This document shows, piece by piece, positions 62,601-64,000 of a DNA stretch of 64,000 nucleotides. The stretch lies in the NCBI GenBank assembly GCA_017935505.1, contig JAGBHM010000023.1, positions 1 to 64,000 of the forward strand, written 5' to 3'. The notes under the pieces were generated by a model, which was not told where the DNA came from, ran no database searches, and saw nothing but the letters and a program-made list of their open reading frames with translations. This DNA comes from Bacteroidales bacterium. Lineage in GTDB: Bacteria > Bacteroidota > Bacteroidia > Bacteroidales > UBA932. The translations under genes were made by a program, and so were the position numbers. Each line of letters opens with the position of its first letter. Position 1 is the first letter of the stretch.

Positions 62601-63165
62601 TTATGATGCAGAGGGCAATATCACATCAGACAACATTCAGGATGTAGATGCGATCGGATATCTTGGAACAACAGTGCCTGTGCATAGCGGATCATTCACA
62701 AATATGTTGAGCTACAAGAATTTTGACTTGTCATTTATGATAACCTTTGCAGGCGGACATAAAATAAGGGATCCGTTCCCTCCAAAGATCTCTATGGGCA
62801 ACGGTAGTATAACCACCACAAACAAGGATATTATGAATTATTGGAAACAGCCTGGTGATGAAAAGATTACAGATGTCCCACGTTTGCTCTTCTCAAATGA
62901 TACCCAAAATTACAATTCATATAGAGACGACCTCTACAGATATTCAAGCCTGTTTGTATATGACGCTTCAAATATCAGAATAAACAATATCTCGTTGTCG
63001 TACCGTATCCCTTCGGAGATCTGTAAGAAGGTGCAGCTGGAAAATGCAAAGGTGCAGTTTAATGTAGAGAATCTTGCAACTATAGCATTCGACAAGAAGG
63101 CTCATTATGCACTGGGTGGCAAGATAAAACCTAACTATGTTTTTGGATTGTATTTGAACTTTTAA
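59671..63165 (+). CDS. SusC/RagA transporter with STN signalling domain
   Basis: This 1164-aa TonB-dependent importer has a signal peptide ending at AGAQ (near residue 30) and an STN domain (about 32-105, ISLNIKNKPLSEALQAITKA). Next are a CarboxypepD_reg-like domain (GVVTDEAGVTMPGVAVYN), VVVTGYQTISKERSTGAFEKI, the plug with DIESVTVLKDAAAASIYGARAANGV, and the barrel. GYQTISKERSTG differs from the GYGT form of the other three SusC proteins and belongs to a recognisable SusC subgroup. The start ATG 59671 is chosen because the open frame to 59626 uses a TTG and lacks a signal sequence. The partner SusD starts 10 bp after the stop codon. Confidence 0.94.
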   Translation: MNNAIKSLIKCRLVYVMVFVAISVVAGAQTISLNIKNKPLSEALQAITKATNYEFVYSDVLNVKVPTTIECNGEDLKSVLDKILGEKGIVYKIDGKIIALSPAEVAPKKQDAGKKRLIKGVVTDEAGVTMPGVAVYNRTTGAIAAADLDGAYAIEAATGDQLLFTSIGMTDYAVVVGNGDALNVVMTTDLIALEDVVVTGYQTISKERSTGAFEKISSKTLEMKRMDNLSSMLEGQVAGYVDGKIRGVTTMNAVSNPLVVIDGFPVENTSMNRIGETTENMPDINPEDIESVTVLKDAAAASIYGARAANGVIVITTKKAKQGKTNISFSATLTTQPYSYYTGNMTNSADIVELQKTWAAQHSALTAGGASAEQVAADLRDNGAWPSKGVDILLDMYTGKLSQADANAQLSKLADSGFKYYDQAKKYTKRNPFTQQYNLRVGKATERNNFTFSATYWDYNEENVNTDSKKLGLNMSNSVQVAKWLQADFGVYLKIGDDNRQSFNVYSPGFSALPYDALVAEDGSYVAAVSQIGKDRRDLIAENGLREEILVPMNELGYGIANNKTFDTRSFFKAKIDFCPWLNYTTMFQYETSNGKSETINERESYYITSLLNNFASMENGWYGPELTYNLPEGDALTTVDTKRRSYNFRQQLNFDKSFNDKHTLVWILGQEIKDAKIEYFDNTIYGYDPETLTWPTYNADDLTYFSGLLGSSQLSPGNITSKREIVNRFVSFYGNASYSYDNRYVITGSIRWDRSNLWGTSSKYQNKPIWSIGASWNIDREEFFKSDLFDMLKLRATYGIGGNIGRNTAPYLIAVYYPSSVVDGMYGHVTSPPNNDIRWEKTTTIDVGVDFAMFNNRLSGSIDYYHKNSVDLLAYINGSPTQGFGFSSLTTNNGEMLNAGVDVSLNGAIISGKAFRWDASLIYSYNKNEVKKVFVTPGRYNSRLSLPTAYPTVGNPYYGIYGYEWAGLNDKGEPQVYDAEGNITSDNIQDVDAIGYLGTTVPVHSGSFTNMLSYKNFDLSFMITFAGGHKIRDPFPPKISMGNGSITTTNKDIMNYWKQPGDEKITDVPRLLFSNDTQNYNSYRDDLYRYSSLFVYDASNIRINNISLSYRIPSEICKKVQLENAKVQFNVENLATIAFDKKAHYALGGKIKPNYVFGLYLNF

Positions 63166-63175
63166 ATAAAGCGTA

Positions 63176-64000
63176 ATGAAAAGATTATCATATATATATA
63201 AATTGGTGTTCCTTTTTGTGGGTATTGTTGCAATATCTTCATGCAACGATTTCCTGAATGATATCCCAAAAGGACAGAAGACACCTAAAACTTGGGCCGA
63301 TTTTAATGCCTTCATGAAGAACACTACTGTTGCTTATTATGAAATGGACCAGATATTCATACTTATGGATGAATTCTTCAAATCCAATTCAAAGCTCAAC
63401 AGTGATGAACTGGCAAGATGCCATTATCTATGGGATGAGAGCGTAGACCGTACAAAAATTAATAATGGTGACAAAAATGCCTATTATAGTGCATATGAGC
63501 AGATGTTTTACTGGAACCTCATCATAGAGGAGGTGCCATCTGCAACAGAGTGTACAGAGCAGCAGAAGCAGATGCTTATTGCCCAGGCAAAAGTGATGAG
63601 GGCCATGACCTATTTCTATCTGACCAATTACTATGCTGACCAATATTGTGAGGCCACCAAAGATAAGCTGTCGGTTCCTCTTGTAACCTCGGCATCTGTA
63701 GAGTCTGCATCACCTCAGGTTACTATTGGAAAAATATATGAATTTATCCTTCAGGACCTTAATGAAGCAATGGAATATTTGCCAAAAGTTGCAGAGACTG
63801 TAGTACATCCAACAAAGGCCGCCGGTTACGGAATGTTGGCCAGAGTCTATTTGAACATGGGCAATTATGAGATGGCTTTGCAGAATGCAGAGTTGGCCCT
63901 TGGCGAGAATGACAGACTCTATGATTGGATATCATTCTATCAGAATGACAAGGCAAGATATGATGCTCCTGCCAACTGGACACAGACTGTAGCGGGAGAT
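63176..64000 (+). CDS. SusD/RagB family lipoprotein, cut by the window end
   Basis: The frame is open from ATG 63176 to the last base (275 codons, no stop). The signal peptide MKRLSYIYKLVFLFVGIVAIS ends at lipobox ISSC (C23). SusD features are PKGQKTPKTWADFNAFM near residue 32, LIAQAKVMRAMTYFYLTNYYAD near residue 134, ISVSPQV-like loop around SASVESASPQVTIGKIYEFILQDL near residue 176, and AAGYGMLARVYLNMGNYEMALQNAE near residue 217, a TPR-like repeat. It starts 10 bp after susC and is its partner. The C-terminal half lies beyond the window. Confidence 0.9.
   Translation, partial: MKRLSYIYKLVFLFVGIVAISSCNDFLNDIPKGQKTPKTWADFNAFMKNTTVAYYEMDQIFILMDEFFKSNSKLNSDELARCHYLWDESVDRTKINNGDKNAYYSAYEQMFYWNLIIEEVPSATECTEQQKQMLIAQAKVMRAMTYFYLTNYYADQYCEATKDKLSVPLVTSASVESASPQVTIGKIYEFILQDLNEAMEYLPKVAETVVHPTKAAGYGMLARVYLNMGNYEMALQNAELALGENDRLYDWISFYQNDKARYDAPANWTQTVAGD

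Noticed and set aside
1..64000. CRISPR arrays, insertion sequences, prophage or integrative element borders
   Set aside because: I found no regularly spaced repeats, transposase or integrase genes. The two tRNA genes have no flanking partial copies or integrase, so no island insertion is supported.

Overview
The window comes from a member of the Bacteroidetes, most likely order Bacteroidales. The evidence is four SusC/SusD outer-membrane pairs, two ECF sigma/FecR regulatory pairs, many Bacteroidetes-type lipoproteins, and promoters matching TTTG-N19-21-TAnnTTTG. Base composition and codon use look uniform. I see no transposase, integrase, phage gene or CRISPR array. I do not assign a genus.

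Region by region. 1-9.1 kb is housekeeping: a succinate dehydrogenase/fumarate reductase cytochrome b subunit, pyrH-frr, pgk, an rRNA-type methyltransferase, lgt, smpB, miaA, an SGNH hydrolase and a YbaK/ProX-type deacylase. 9.1-25.6 kb holds two divergent three-gene nutrient-uptake sets (SusC, SusD, Calx-beta-like lipoprotein). They flank a carboxyltransferase/biotin-carrier pair and gcvP. The two susC genes share a perfect 69-bp sequence spanning the end of the leader and the first 20 coding bases, plus a separate identical 29-bp box, in inverted orientation. 25.7-28.3 kb has a secreted protein of unknown function and a BACON/FN3/M64 metallopeptidase lipoprotein. 28.4-32.5 kb has a YraN-like protein, a mannose-1-phosphate guanylyltransferase, an arginine deiminase family protein, pheS and tRNA-Gly.

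32.6-39.7 kb is mixed: a Fic protein with a likely autoregulatory operator, a HigBA-type toxin-antitoxin pair, a second SGNH hydrolase, an AlkD-like protein, an unknown protein, a phosphodiester glycosidase family protein, an aminotransferase and tRNA-Leu.

39.8-55.4 kb is the most coherent system. It is one minus-strand array: ECF sigma, FecR, SusC with an STN domain, SusD, lipoprotein, ceramidase-fold lipoprotein, two GH20 hexosaminidases, MurQ, a BadF-family kinase and an MFS sugar transporter. I read it as a utilisation locus for amino-sugar polymers. It would take up oligosaccharides at the surface, trim GlcNAc/GalNAc in the periplasm, import the sugar, phosphorylate it and process MurNAc-6-phosphate. 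The last three genes match in content the murTKQ MurNAc-salvage cluster known from Tannerella forsythia.

55.6-64 kb holds a DsbD-type thiol reductase and a second sigma/FecR/SusC/SusD locus, whose SusD runs off the window end.
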